This document shows, one piece after another, positions 33,481 to 45,954 of a DNA stretch of 64,000 nucleotides (position 1 is the stretch's first letter; every line of letters starts with the position of its first letter). The translations under genes and the position numbers were made by a program. The notes below the pieces were generated by a model. It saw only the letters and a program-made list of their open reading frames with translations. It did not search any database and was not told the origin of the DNA. The stretch comes from Anthoceros angustus (lineage: Eukaryota; Streptophyta; Anthocerotopsida; Anthocerotales; Anthocerotaceae), in the NCBI GenBank assembly GCA_010909165.1, contig MU008169.1:1550001-1614000 (forward strand), given 5' to 3'.

Positions 33481-33841
33481 CATATAGTAATAGGTAAAAT
33501 ATATCATTTCCTAATATTAAGCTATACACGCTAGGATCTGCCTTGCTTCGTCTTAAGCCTCTTTTAACTAGCTTAACATGTATAATAACATTTCATTATT
33601 TGTCTTACTGGCCATAAACATTTAATGAGTTTGCATACCCAGTCTTCCTTACCCTTAACTTCATAACCCTCAAGGTTGTCTCACACATACGATTTCTTTC
33701 CTCTAACAATAAAAAGATGCAAGTACATGTAGTGAATATTCTAATTGCAAAGAAAACTCCAAAAATCAAATCTTTCCATATAGAAGAAAAAAAGATGTCC
33801 AACGATATTTCCAATGTCCTCTATAGAGCGATGGAAATATG

Positions 33842-33902
33842 TTGGCCAACGTGAAATGAAAATAATGATGGCCAACGTGAAATGAAAATAATGATGGCCA
33901 AC
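33842..33902. repeat. Short tandem repeats between copia remnant and RPB10
   Basis: GGCCAACGTGAAATGAAAAT is repeated twice at 33842-33895. A further 53-bp duplication (CCGCATCTGCAATAGAGA through AACTAAGTAAGCCCT) occurs at 34228-34333. The whole stretch 33480-34640 is AT-rich and gene-free. Confidence 0.75.
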
Positions 33903-34688
33903 GTCCTCTACAGAGCGATAGAAATATGTTGCCAGAAGAAAGCCACCACACAGGATAGACGAAGACCTACCTCGTTATTATGAATGTGGTAGGCTTTAGC
34001 ACAACTCTTCATGTTTCCTCAAAAAATTCTTGCCCATGGCCCCCTAAAGTCTCGATGAAAAATCCTTACCCATGGCCCTATGAGTTTGGATAGCAAAGGG
34101 AATGAAAGCATGACTCGTCCATATGGAGGTGTACTTGTGAATCTTGGCTATAGTTCATCCCTCAGTTGCCCAACTCACAGGGTTGATGATAGAGATGCTT
34201 GCAAACGGTATACCAGGTAGGGTTTGTTACAACCGCATCTGCAATAGAGACATGGTCCCTCGAAGTCAAACTAAGTAAGCCCTCCGCATCTGCAATAGAG
34301 ATATAGTCCCTCCAAGTCAAACTAAGTAAGCCCTGCGAATGGCATTGAGCAAAGTATAAGAGCACTTATGGAAGGAAAGAATCCGCTCTTCTTCGCCTTC
34401 AAAAAGATGACATCTTAGACGGCATCGTGTATATTTATGTACATGGATCCAGAACATGATATTTCAGATAGCATTGTGTATATTTATATGTAAATTAGAT
34501 TGGGCTACGAGATATATACGTAGATAGTTACCTATACATATATATTAGGTCTATCGGGAGAGGACACGATGCGCTACATACCTGCCTAGATCTATCTATG
34601 TACCTATATTCTGCCTAGGAGGTCAGACATCCTGTTATTCCGGTTTTCATCTCGCCCGCGGAGGGTCGTGCGCTTGCTGACAGCCAAG

Positions 34689-35204
<516 letters not shown>

Positions 35205-36310
35205 GGTTGCCGCCGGGCTGGAGGGAATGGCGAAAGCGAAGGAGCCTGCGCTGGAAGAGCTGATCTGCGGGTGTGGCTGGGTAGCCGTCATTAGTGGAAG
35301 TTGGAATCCTGTAAAGAAGCAGGTGATGCCAGGGTTGGATCTTCAGCTATCGATAGTTTGCAGAAGCATAGATAGTGACCAGGCTGCGGTTTTGGTCTCC
35401 CACATGCATATTTTAGCTTTACCACCAACCTACTTCCGTGTTTTGTCTCACGACTTGTAGTGGTGAGGACAAGTCCCTTTTCGGGAAGGCGCGCCAAGCT
35501 TCATGTGTGTATTTGTGGCACTTTGTAACACCTTCTGACTCTACTGTCCAGCTTTTTATGCGCTTCGTTTCTTGCCTTTTCATGTCGGTCGGTGCGGGTG
35601 TGTGATCGAGATTCCAGTCCTGTTCCTCTGCGCTCTACGTTTCATGTGGTGCCACTGTGTTCCAGCAGCTGAGAAGACCCACCCACGTGCATTGAAGTGT
35701 CAGATGTTCCATTCATGCAGCCACCTGGTAGCCCCCCGTTTCCATGTGCCATCAGCTGTCACCTGGCTCTCATCAAGTTTTCGTCGTTCTGATGGAGGCA
35801 CTACATCCACAGTGAAGCTGCTACAGGTGTCTCCATGGCAACTCTTGCTGACAAGATTGACAGGGGATAACACTGTTGACATCACCCTGCGGACGAACAT
35901 TGACAAGCACCCATGGAAGCGTATGAAGCAAGTACCAGTGCTGAGTGCAAGGACGGAACTTCCCGGCGAATATGTCTACAGCTTCTGTGCTGTGGAGTGG
36001 CCTTGCCTGCAGTTCCAATTTTGTTTCACGACAAGTGGCAACGTAACCGTTGCAGGGCACGCGTCCATGGAATGGGGCCACGTTATTATGCTCACGTCTT
36101 GTTATGCTTACCAGCATGGATTGTGCACGATCTACTTACCACTATGGACGCGCGGTAGCTATAGTCGTGGGTCGGATGCACTCCCAGGCGCTGTTGGGCT
36201 GCCTTCTGGTTGCAGGTTGTGGAGTTCTGTCTGAGTGTTTTGATGATGCTGCTGTTGGGGCCTGAGCTGGGGAAAGGTTTGGAAGATAATAAGCTCGTTG
36301 CGCAAGGGCC
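35205..36310. other. Intergenic region, no gene recognised
   Basis: Several overlapping frames on both strands (for example 35572-36234) show no motif and look random. The 3' end of RPB10 and the 5' region of the hydrolase gene must lie here. Confidence 0.4.
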
Positions 36311-39300
36311 ATGCAGCAGGTGATGGCAGCGATTCATGGAGGTCCCAGCGAGATCACAAGGATCGTGGGGCTCTCCCGAAGCTGTGCGGTTGTTCAGGGA
36401 ATGGGTGTTGTGCACCAGCATTTATCGTTCAAGCAGGTTAATCCCGGAGTGCAGCATGTAGGGTTGCTGCGCCAGCATGATGGGGTTGTGAGAGTGGGTA
36501 GGTTGCAGGGTGCGAGCACGTGGTACAAGTTCTCACGGAGGCCTAGCCACTGGAAGGGTTTGGCTGCAGCAGCGTTTGGGCTGCAGATATTCAGCCTCCA
36601 ATCGGCCCATGCCGAGAGTGCCGAGCAGGATGGCAGTGCCACCAGGAAACACGAAGATGTGAAAGCACCTGCGGAGAGGGTGGGGGAGGACAGAGGTCTA
36701 GAGCATGTCAAGGCGGCTGGATCTTTGAGTAAGCCTGAGAGCTGTACTGCTGATGAGCTGCACTTTGTGGCAGTGCCAGGTACAGAGTGGAGGCTTGCAT
36801 TGTGGCGTTATCGCCCAGTGGATCGGGTAAGCTGGATCGAACACCTGCTGCTGAAGAACCGCAATGTTGGAAAGAGATGGAAGCCTTTGTTGTACGTTGT
36901 GGGCTTTTAAAAGTCTGTGAACTGTGCTGATATTTGCAGGCCCCTAATAGATGTCATCCGGTGCTCATGCTATCTGGAATCGGCACAAATGCCCTTGGTT
37001 TCGATTTGGCTCCTGATGTACGTAGATCTATTTGAACTGCTGAGGCTGATCTGTAACCTTTTTATCGTAGGGGGTGATGCATGAATGGTTATATCATGAA
37101 ACACAGTCACGTGATGGTGCAAGAGTTTCAGAAATCATTTGCACATTCTTTCTCAGTTGTTTCGCGTGCTGAGAAATGGCACGTGGAGGAGGCCATTTAG
37201 TGTTTGCATTAGACAACCCAGAAGGTTGACAGCAATTTTATGATGTCAACTGCAGGTTTCCCTGGCCCGGTATTTGTCATCAGCAGGTTTTGACACTTGG
37301 GTATTAGAGGTCAGAGGTGCAGGGTTGGGCAAGAGGGAGGGGCAGGCTTCCATCAAAGAACTGAAGCATGAAAATGGTGCTGCGAAGGAGGTTGCCAATG
37401 CACAAGCTGGTCTTGTAACTTCTGCTTCTATTGTAGATAACTCTGTTTCAGCAGAGAAGTTGTCTCCTCCTCAGAAGGTTGAAGCCCTAGAAGAGGTTTC
37501 CTCTAATGGGAGAAGCGGTGAGTCTGACAGCAAGCTGCCAGATACTATTTGGGCAGTGCTGGAAAGACTTCGAGGTCTTATGAATGAAGGACAGTCCAGA
37601 TTTTTGTCTGCAAAGTTTGTGGATCAGCTTTTAGGTGTTCTGAACGAGTACAGTATTACTGGCCGAATAACGGAATATCAGAAGCGATTGTCAGAACTTC
37701 TAGAAGAAGCACAGAATTCAACCATTGGCAGTCAGCTAGCGGATACGAGGAACAGGTTCATAAAGCTACTTGAAGAATCTCAGCTCTCTGTCTCTCCCCG
37801 AGTCAGTGATCTGCAAGAGCGCATGAGTGCCCTTGTGGACGAGTATCAGAAGATATTGGACCTGATTGGAACCTTTGACTGGGATTTCGACCATTATCTT
37901 GAGGAAGATGTGCCAGCTGCGGTGAGCACTGCACTATCCTACCATGAAAACGAGTGAGATCTGTCTCTATTCAGATCAGTGAATGGTGTGAAATCGCCTG
38001 TGCATTGTGCAGCAAGTGATTCTCGCGTTGTGAGATATCTGCTTCATCACTGACAGGCACACCTGTTGTCAACAGATGGAGTATATCCTAAAAGTGTCTA
38101 ATTCTGTGGATGGGAAACTTTTTGGGATTGGTCACTCCATGGGTGGTATTCTGCTATATGCATCATTAGCAACACGAGGTAGGTCCATCGCAGTATACAG
38201 CCCATGCTCATGTCTCTCTGGCAGTGTAGCGGGAACTGAGAAAGGTTCTGGACTTTGTCTATACTCTGAGAATGCAACATGCTCTTGTTCTGAGGATGTG
38301 GTTTCTCCAGGGGAGCAATCGGGACTTGCTGCGGTCGTGACTGTAGCATCAGCACTTGACTACGGAGTGTCGGACAGCTCCTTGAAGCTGCTGCTACCGC
38401 TGGTTTGATCGCTCACCATTCACAATTGTGACCAATGCACCCAGCAGGGAGAGGTTATATAGATAGTAGCTGATGCCTGTGACTTGCTTCTGTAGGCAGA
38501 CCCGTCACGGCTCCTCAATGTTCCAGTGGTGCCACTTGGAGCACTGATGACAGCAGTGCATCCGCTTGTCACTCGGCCACCGTTCGCATTGGCATGGCTT
38601 GGTCAACAAGTGTCTGCCAACGGCAGCATGGATCCAGAATTATTCAGCAAGCTGGTTCTGAACAACTTCGGTACTGGGGCATTTGCCAGCTTCTGTTCGC
38701 CACTTTTCTGTGGCTGTAACCTTGGAGTCTCTGAATGACGTAGCATGTTTCATGATGTGCTTCAGGTACAATTCCAGTGAAGCTCCTTCTGCATCTCGCC
38801 ACTGTGTTCGAACCTGGAGGCCTGAGGAACCGGGATGGCACGATCTTTTACAAGGAACGTATTGCAGATAACCGAGTTCCAGTGCTAGCTCTTGCTGGAG
38901 ACAGAGACTTGATCTGCCCTCCATCTGCCGTGCTGGGTAAGTGATAGGTGCAACCACTTAGAGGCGTGTGTGCTCTGCATCAGCTCCCTCCTCCATGGTT
39001 CTCATCTGAACAATCTTGCAGATACTGCAAACAAAATGCCGAAGGATGTTGTGACTGTCAAACAGTTCGGGGGGAACGGTACCCACTACGGTCACTACGA
39101 CCTTCTTGTTGGTCGGCAGGTGCAGTCCCTTCCGGTATCTTTGCATCTCATCATGGCTGCTGAGACGTTTCTCATTCTGACTTTTCATTGGTGTCACGGG
39201 CAGGCGAAAAACAACGTGTACCCTCTCATTTTGGAGTTTCTGCTCAAACATGAGAATGCTGAAAGTAAGACTTCAGTCATTTCAATGCAAGTTCCCGGCC

Positions 39301-39404
39301 TCAGGAAACCGCATGAGGAGATGTCTCACGGTCTTCTTTCCTGCACAGGTGCGAGGGGCCAGAGCAGACGTGGTGAACAGGAGTTAGCTTCCGAATCAGC
39401 CTGA
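36311..39404 (+). CDS. Plastid-type alpha/beta hydrolase (At1g73750/At1g15060-like)
   Basis: Exon 1 is 36311-36826 (MQQVMAAIHGG..., with a transit-peptide-like, Ser/Arg-rich N-terminus and a helix near LAAAAFGLQIF). Then 36940-37017 (PVLMLSGIGTNALGFDLAPD), a long exon from 37256 to about 37920 with RYLSSAGFDTWVLEVRGAGL and a coiled-coil insertion, and an exon near 38075-38178 with the nucleophile elbow GIGHSMGGI. Later exons give LVTRPPFALAWLGQQV, VPVLALAGDRDLICP (acid residue) and FGGNGTHYGHYDLLVGR (catalytic His). It ends at 39404. The Ser-Asp-His triad appears complete. Arabidopsis relatives are uncharacterised hydrolases, so substrate and role are unknown. Small exons between 38178 and 39360 were placed only roughly. 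Confidence 0.85.
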
Positions 39405-39715
39405 CAGCGATGAATTTTAGTTAGGGGCTGAGGCTCATACAAACATGGTCCCCAGGGGTGTACGGAAGGAATGCCAAGTGTAATTAAATAATTTCTATCC
39501 CGGCTATCTCACATACATTTAGTATCTCCAAGCTCCCTTCTGGAGGCGCCGGACTCTCCTTCTGCACGAGCGCCGACTGAAATCACCGACCTAGATACGA
39601 CGAACAATTTTGTATCGTGCCCTAAACCGTGAAACGTGGTCGTCCAGTGTCGTGTGGTACTTTGGATTCCAGCGGTGTGAATCGAACTTTCTCGATTTCC
39701 ACCTCATGCAAGGCG

Positions 39716-41418
39716 ATGGCTGGCACGCTTATGTCGCACGGCAGCGCCAAGGTTGCGAGGAAGGAGAAGAGGAAGCGGAAGCGAAAGAAGGAAAGCTTTG
39801 CGGAGGAGGTGGAGCAGGAGGAGCAGTGTGAGGAGGAAGAGAAGGAAACGCTGCAACGGGATATGTCTTTTCAGCTGCAGAGGGGAAGCCATAGCTACGG
39901 AGTCCAGCCGCTTGGCAATCTGCTGTTCACCACTTCGCGGAACGTTCGAGACGCTGGTCTTGGCACAATGCGGTACCTCACCGATGAGATGGTGATGGAG
40001 GTGCTCGGGCTGCTGGAGGCTGCGGATTTGGCACGGCTTGCGCTTGTGAGCAAGGCTATGTATGTGTTTTGTCATCAGGACTCGCTGTGGAGGTCCTTGG
40101 TGTTGGAGGAGTTCAAGGGGAATTTCACCTTCCGGAGTTGTTGGAAGAGTACGTATGTCGGCAGTCTGTGGCGGGGAGGCGATCTGCCACGCCATGTACC
40201 CCTGAAGGTGTGCGTCGTGTGTGGATGGGACTTTTGATTGTTGTCTGTGGCAGGGGATGGAGGTAGGGAGTTGAAAGGCGGCGTTTTGATGTGCAGGTGC
40301 AGAACTTCTACTCCGACACCTTGTTTCAGAGCTGGCTCTGTGCCAGTTTGGAGATAAAGGAGGAATGGCTGACGAGAGACAATATAGATCGGAGAAGCTC
40401 GCTTTCTTTGGAGGAGTTCATTGAGCTGTATGAGGAGCCTGGGAAGCCTGTTATCTTAACGGATGTGTTGGCCGGTTGGCCTGCACTGTCTCGTTGGCAA
40501 AGTAGGGATTACCTGGTACAACATGCAGGAGAGGTTAGGTTTGCTGCCGGACCTGTGGACCTAGAGCTGAAGAAGTATTTTGCTTACGCTGACAGTGTGC
40601 AGGAGGAGCGGCCTTTGTATTTATTTGACCCTAAGTTCGGGGAGAAAGCTCCTCAGTTGGCAGCTGATTATGAGGTGCCTGTGTATTTTAGGGAGGATCT
40701 GTTCTCCATTCTTGGGAAGGACAGACCTGACTACCGCTGGTTGATTTTAGGGCCGGCAAGGTCAGGGTCTTCTTTCCACATTGATCCCAACAGCACGTCT
40801 GCATGGAATGCTGTTGTGAAAGGCTCCAAGAAGTGGATTCTCTATCCTCCGGATGTGGTGCCCCCTGGGGTTCATCCTAGCCCCGACGGTGCAGAGGTTG
40901 CTACTCCTGTTTCCATAACTGAGTGGTTCATGAACTTCTACTCGGCAACACGGTCGAGGAAGGACAAGCCCGTGGAATGCATCTGTCGAGCCGGCGAAGT
41001 CGTGTTCATCCCAAATGGCTGGTGGCACACCGTCATCAACCTTGAGGACTCCATAGCCGTCACACAGAACTACGTAAGCAGGTAGGTCCTTTTCTCTCTC
41101 CACTCGTCCCTACTACCCTTAAGTGCAGGTGGTATCCAAAAATCCTCACTCCTTTCTGTTCTCAACAGGAGTAATCTTCTCAACGTGCTGGAGTTTCTGA
41201 GCAGGCCCAACTCAAAGGAGCTTGTGTCTGGAACGACAGATAGGGTTAACCTGTACGACAAATTCAGGAGCAAGTTTGAAGAGCTCTATCCAGGAACCAT
41301 TGCTGAGCTCCAGCAGCGAGCTGACGAGAAGAGAGCAGCGGCTTTGAAGAAGAAGAGGTCGTTCTGGGACTGTGTTCCAGACAGCACGAGCGGAGCTTTC
41401 AAGTTTGGCTTCTCCTGA
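39716..41418 (+). CDS. F-box plus JmjC-domain oxygenase (JMJD6/JMJ22-like)
   Basis: Three exons in phase: 39716-40207, 40297-41081, 41169-41418 (508 aa). The start MAGTLMSHGSAKVARKEKRK is the only in-frame ATG and gives a basic, nuclear-localising N-terminus. Residues about 85-130 form an F-box (MRYLTDEMVMEVLGLLEAAD, ALVSKAMYVFCHQDSLW). The JmjC region follows: FIELYEEPGKPVILTDVLAG, LYLFDPKFGEKAPQL, then the Fe(II) ligands in SSFHIDPN (H-x-D) and GWWHTVINL (distal His), with a 2-oxoglutarate-binding Lys region near GSKKWILYPP. Plant JMJ22-type proteins demethylate histone arginine or hydroxylate protein targets. All metal ligands are present, so activity is likely. Confidence 0.92.
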
Positions 41419-41575
41419 GTCACTTCTTGGGGCATTCTTTCATTGACACATGGAAGTGGGAAAACGCAAGGGAAGAGTTACTAGCTTCATCATAGCCAAT
41501 TAGCAAAGACTGTGCTACTACTGTGAGGTAAATTTTCTCTTAAATGGGGATTAGGTAACCACTGGCCACACGTCA

Positions 41576-43547
41576 TCACTCACGCAACAGCAGCGACGTC
41601 ATCTCATCTAGGACTGTCTGCTCGGAAACGGACATGGGAAACGGCGGCAGCTCAGGTGGGTCCCTTTCAGCATCCAACAGGAAGTCTCCGGTGCTGGACT
41701 CGGAGTCCGTGTCCAGGCCGAACTGTCCACGATCCCCGATGGCCATCCTGGGCAGCTCGGTGTGATTGGGAGTGGCCTGGAGCATGGCGGCCAGGTTGGC
41801 ATAGCGCGGTTGCGGATGCAGGACAGGCGGGGCTGCTGCACGGCGGCCGTGGGAGCAGGTGTGCTGTCCCCGATAGTAGACATTGAAGACGGATGAATCC
41901 TGGTCGCTCCGTTGTACCTGCTTCTTGGCTTTGCAGCTCAGCTTGGTGCCGCCGGGCGCGTGCAAATCGTCCGGCTGGTTGCACCTGTAGTATCCCCTGC
42001 ACAGGCATTGGAACGGATGAGTCTCGGTTCCTTGCACATTTGGGAATGCGCGTTATCGGATGGAACAGGACTCGGATTTTGGGTTCCTCACCTCTCATGC
42101 ACAGAATTGCGGATTCTCTTCTGCCCGTACTTCCTCCAGGTGAAGCCGTCCTCGGGAATGTCTCTCTCTGGATCGGCGCCGGGCTGCAATGTCATGCGTC
42201 GCCGATCTCCCGGCGAGTTGTACCTTCTGGGTTGCGGTGCCTTCGTCGCCGACGTCCTGCATTTGTGTCAGCATGGGATTGGTTACTCAGTGCCACTGTC
42301 TGGAGGTGTAACGTTGAGGACAGCGGAGGAGGGTGCGTTGGGTTGCGTTCTCACCTTGGGCGGGGTCGTTGCTCGCGCAGGGTTTGCTGCTCCTGCTCCT
42401 GCTCCTGCTCCTGCCTCACCTCCTGTTCAGCTTTGTCGGGGCTGCTTCTGCTCATGTCGGGTTGGTCGGGCTGCGAGGAAGCTTGGAGAAAGTTGGCGAT
42501 CATGTCTCCCAGTTCTTCGAAGGAGTCGGGCCCGGCGGGTTGGTCCTCTGCTCTGCTGACAGCCATTGTGGAAGGACCGGCGAAGTCGGATGCCACTATG
42601 CTGGGAGGCACGAGCGGCAGGATATCGTAGCTGGGGGTGACCATGGCCCGGCTGCCCCTGTAGGCGGTGTAGATGGTCGGAGTGAGCCGGTCGGAAACGG
42701 CCTGCCCGGGGTGGTCGATGGCCGTTGCCCGGTACGCATCCGGGCGCAGAGGGACCTGCAGGGGGGCCAGCGGCGTGCACGGCCTCAACTTGGACGGCGA
42801 GCACTCCGGTGCCTGTCCCTGTGATGAGGAGACGGCGATTTTGTAGCTCGTTTCCTGCTGCTGCTGCACCACGGGGGCCTCCCAGCCTGTGCCTGAGAAG
42901 GCACCCAATTCGGCGAAGCCCGGCAAGGCCAGGTGCGGGGGCGGGAGTTGCCCCCTGTTGAGCAGAAGCAGAAGGCCTCTCACTTCCTGGAGGCATTCCA
43001 GTGCCAGGCTGCAGAAATCCATGGAGGCGTCGAGTTTGGCTTGCAAATTGGGCATGAGCGCGGGCGATACCAGGGGGCAGGGCCCCTGCCCTGAGTTGAA
43101 GACGAAGATCTGCCAGAGCGCCTCCTGGTGGCGGATGGAGAACTCCACCGCCGCCTTGGCCTCCTCTATCAGCTTCCCCAGCCTCTGCTCCTGCAACCAC
43201 GACCCTGGGGCTCCTCCTGACCCAGTTCCTGCTACTCCTGCCGCTGTGCTTGCAACACGATCCCCTCCCGGGTCCTGACGCTGTCCTGCCACCGGACCTA
43301 ACCAAGCCCTCAGCTCCTGAACCCATCCTAGTAGCGCGCCAGCAGCAGTAGCCGAGCTCTCACCAGGCCCGTCCATCAGGCCTTGTCCAGGTTGAAGTTC
43401 CTCCGCGCACTTGTCCAGGCTGAAGTTCGAGTTCATCGAGAAACGTCTCGCGCTGATGAACTGGCTCGAGGGAGCCCTTGGCGCCCTTCCTAGGGCCGAC
43501 AAAGCGCGCCCACGGGGCAGCAGCTCCACATTCCAGGACTCGAGCAT
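41576..43547 (-). CDS. WRKY transcription factor, group III-like
   Basis: Three exons: 43547-about 42354, about 42257-42092, 41996-41576. Splicing joins EQRPRPR to TSATKAPQPRRYNS and later NSVHER to GYYRC at the family's usual WRKY intron position. The WRKY block is EDGFTWRKYGQKRIRNSVHE (the WRKYGQK heptad intact). The zinc finger is YYRC-x15-SCKAKKQVQR-...-RGQHTC, so the second half is C-x23-H-x-C as in group III, but the first spacing is 15 instead of the usual 7. The long first exon carries helical and Gln/Glu-rich parts (EVRQEQEQEQEQQ), perhaps a dimerisation region. It binds W-boxes (TTGAC) and usually acts in stress and defence. The start could also be ATG 43436 (MNSNFSLDKCAEEL). Confidence 0.9.
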
Positions 43548-44329
43548 GAAGAAATTCCGAAACCCAAGCCAGGCAGCCAAAAATCCTCTCCCGCGTTCAC
43601 GCGGCTGCAGCTTGCCTCATTCCTCACATTTCAGAGACAACATGCGCGGGCCGTGGCAAGACCTCATTCTCCTCTCCCGGTCTCTAGATGCAGTACTGTC
43701 TGTTACACAATCGCGACAGCCTGACCTGGAATTGGTTTCAACTCCCTACCCAGTGGCCCCCGGAGTCAAAGACACAGACAGCAACCAGGAGGTAGAAGAA
43801 GAGAAGCAGGTGATCCCATGTGCCGAGCAAGAGCGAGAGCGAGAGCGAGTGCGACATATGATGCAGACATGTCGACTGGGACTGGCGTTGAGGAAATGTA
43901 ACCCCGTTACATACCAGGCCAGCGGGCATCGGCAGTCGACGCGGTAGCTTGACGGGGAACTGTTCTCCCTCTCGTCTTCTCCTCCTTTCCACGGCAGTCT
44001 TGTCGGTTGGGGGCAGCCTGTTGCCTGCTGCCCATCCCCGTCTCTTTCTCTGTCTTGTCCGTCCGTTTCTTACCACATTTCATACCGCTTCCATTCGCGG
44101 ATTCATTGCTCCGGTCAAGGCTTGCCACCAAAACCGGTTAAAAATAGAGATGGGCCCGCCACATTCAGCACGGGGACCGGACAATCTCGTGCTCCTGGCC
44201 ACCACGTGCACATTTCCAAGCCTCGCTGGTCCAGGAACTCCAGAGCGTCACGTCAGGAATAACCTCTCTTAAATAACATTTTGGACTACGTATGTACATA
44301 CATGTATGTACGTCACTAACGACTGAATT

Positions 44330-44520
44330 TCACCTTAATTTATTCAAATTCAACTCCAAGCTGAATTCGATTCAACTCTTATTCAACTCCAAGCTCAATT
44401 CGATTCAACTCTGATTCAACTCCAGCCTCAATTCGATTCAACTCTGATTCAACTCCACGCTGATTCAACTCCAAGCTCAATTCGATTCAACTCCGACTCA
44501 ATTCGATTCAATCGCACTTG
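44330..44520. repeat. Tandem repeat of about 33 bp
   Basis: Units of the form TCAATTCGATTCAACTC followed by TGATTCAACTCCAAGC are repeated about five times with internal deletions. Confidence 0.85.
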
Positions 44521-44524
44521 AGTG

Positions 44525-44544
44525 GACTTCACTCGAGTGAAGTC
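44525..44544. repeat. Perfect 20-bp palindrome
   Basis: GACTTCACTCGAGTGAAGTC equals its own reverse complement. It lies just after the 33-bp repeat block. Another 18-bp palindrome (GTACATACATGTATGTAC) stands at about 44294-44311, and an 11-bp-arm hairpin at 44603-44634. The region 43548-45170 otherwise shows no gene. Confidence 0.85.
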
Positions 44545-45174
44545 ATAGAGCCATCTCGAGCTAAAGAGGGTCTAAATGCACAGTACATGTATCACTGTCA
44601 CTATGCCCTGCATTGTTGTCACTATGCAGGGCATGGCATTGCAGACAGGTTAGTCCACACACTTGGGGGCTGCGGTTTCTCCTCCCTTCGCGTGAAAGAA
44701 CGCGCGCATTGCTCGCCCGCGTCGATCGACAAAGGACTGCCAACCACATTTCCCTGCCAACAAATTCCACCCTTTTTTTGCATTTTAATTAAGTTGTACG
44801 ATCGGGTACAGGCCGTACTCCTGGTATTCATGGGGCAGCTAAAAGGCTTGGGCAACAAGAAACTCCACTCCACATGCCAGGACAGATGCCGTACAACTAC
44901 GAGTTGCGGCTCGTGGCGAGAAGCGAGCCAGGAACTGCCAAAGCCCTCGCAGGCGAGGCGAGCCATTTCCTACAAGTTTCCCTTTGAAACACGTAGACAA
45001 CGTGCCGGCAGCCGGACCTTCATAAGAAAGCCACCTCATTTCACGATGTGCTGAACAATAGGGATCTATAACTTATCTTATGAAAAGAGCTCAAGACATC
45101 GCTTGCTGATTATTATATACAAAGGAGTACCTCGAGATGCCTCACGGTGCATGGAGCACACACCAGCGGCTGCA

Positions 45175-45954
45175 TTACGTCGGGTAGTCCGAATTGATTC
45201 CGAAAATCCGGACTCGGTGCATGTTGGGAAACTTTGCTACCACCATCACAAATACTGCAATGGTGTTAGGGATGAGCCATGGCATCCTGTAGTCTGTGGT
45301 ATGAGAGGCTATCAAGTACCTGCACAGGAGGGCAAAAAGGCAGGGAAGGTGTGCCCGAGGCACACGGTGAGCTACCATGACGAGCTCTCACAAATCCAGT
45401 CAAGGTAAGGCCGAGTCCCTTGCAAAGAACATGCAGTGGGTGAGGGGAACGTACAGAACGACAGGCACCACAGTCAGAAACTTCCTGTTGCGAGTTAACT
45501 GCCTCCCGTCATCTACTTGCTCCCACCATGTGAGCATGCTGTACTCCCCCTGGTCTTCTGCAAAGGGCGTGCCCTTCTTCCAGTGGAAAGATCGGTATGT
45601 CACCTGATCATCACGTCACACGGGGCAAGGCAACGCAAGGCAACGCTCAGCTAGGGCAGGGCAGCTGCATGCGGAAATGTCACTAGGGCAAGCAAGCCCT
45701 GGAGGGTCACTCACAGCAGCATGGATGAGGTTAACGATGCTCCAGGCAGTGCCCGCCTCCACACCGAACACTGAGACAACGGTGAGCCAGGTGACGAAGA
45801 TGATGATGATGTATGTCGTCCACACGCCGGGGTACAGAAACCAGGAGGTGTTCTTATTCAAATCGAGTGGAGGCACCGCCTTCACGTACAGATTTCCCAC
45901 CACCAAGGCGTCCTGCCTCGTTCCCAGCCTGTGCAGAATTCCCTTGTCCGTCAT
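45175..45954 (-). CDS. ORM1: ORMDL family protein, copy 1
   Basis: Three exons in phase: 45954-45715, 45603-45455, 45319-45175 (177 aa), with the same lengths as in copy 2. It reads MTDKGILHRLGTRQDALVVG, then a family-typical NKNTSWFLYPGVWTTYIIII, the first membrane helices, SIVNLIHAA, VTYRSFHWKKGTPFAEDQGE, SMLTWWEQVDDGRQLTRNRK and YLIASHTTDYRMPWLIPNTI, ending MHRVRIFGINSDYPT. The KGTPF-DQG, LT-WEQ-D-G-Q-T--RKF and RIFGIN blocks define ORMDL. These ER membrane proteins bind and restrain serine palmitoyltransferase, controlling sphingolipid synthesis. One difference from copy 2 is Ser for Phe in TYRSFHW. It is oriented opposite to copy 2 about 6 kb away. Confidence 0.93.

Noticed and set aside
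41893-42630. Plus-strand frames of 245 and 215 aa opposite the WRKY gene
   Set aside because: Antisense shadows of GC-rich coding sequence without motifs of their own.
42427-43326. 299-aa frame on the minus strand overlapping the WRKY gene
   Set aside because: It is the shifted-frame shadow of WRKY exon 1, which has a coherent join to the WRKY domain. The alternative frame has no domain.
43411-43947. 178-aa plus-strand frame
   Set aside because: Overlaps the WRKY start in antisense. The Glu/Arg run comes from a GAGCGA simple repeat. No domain was seen.
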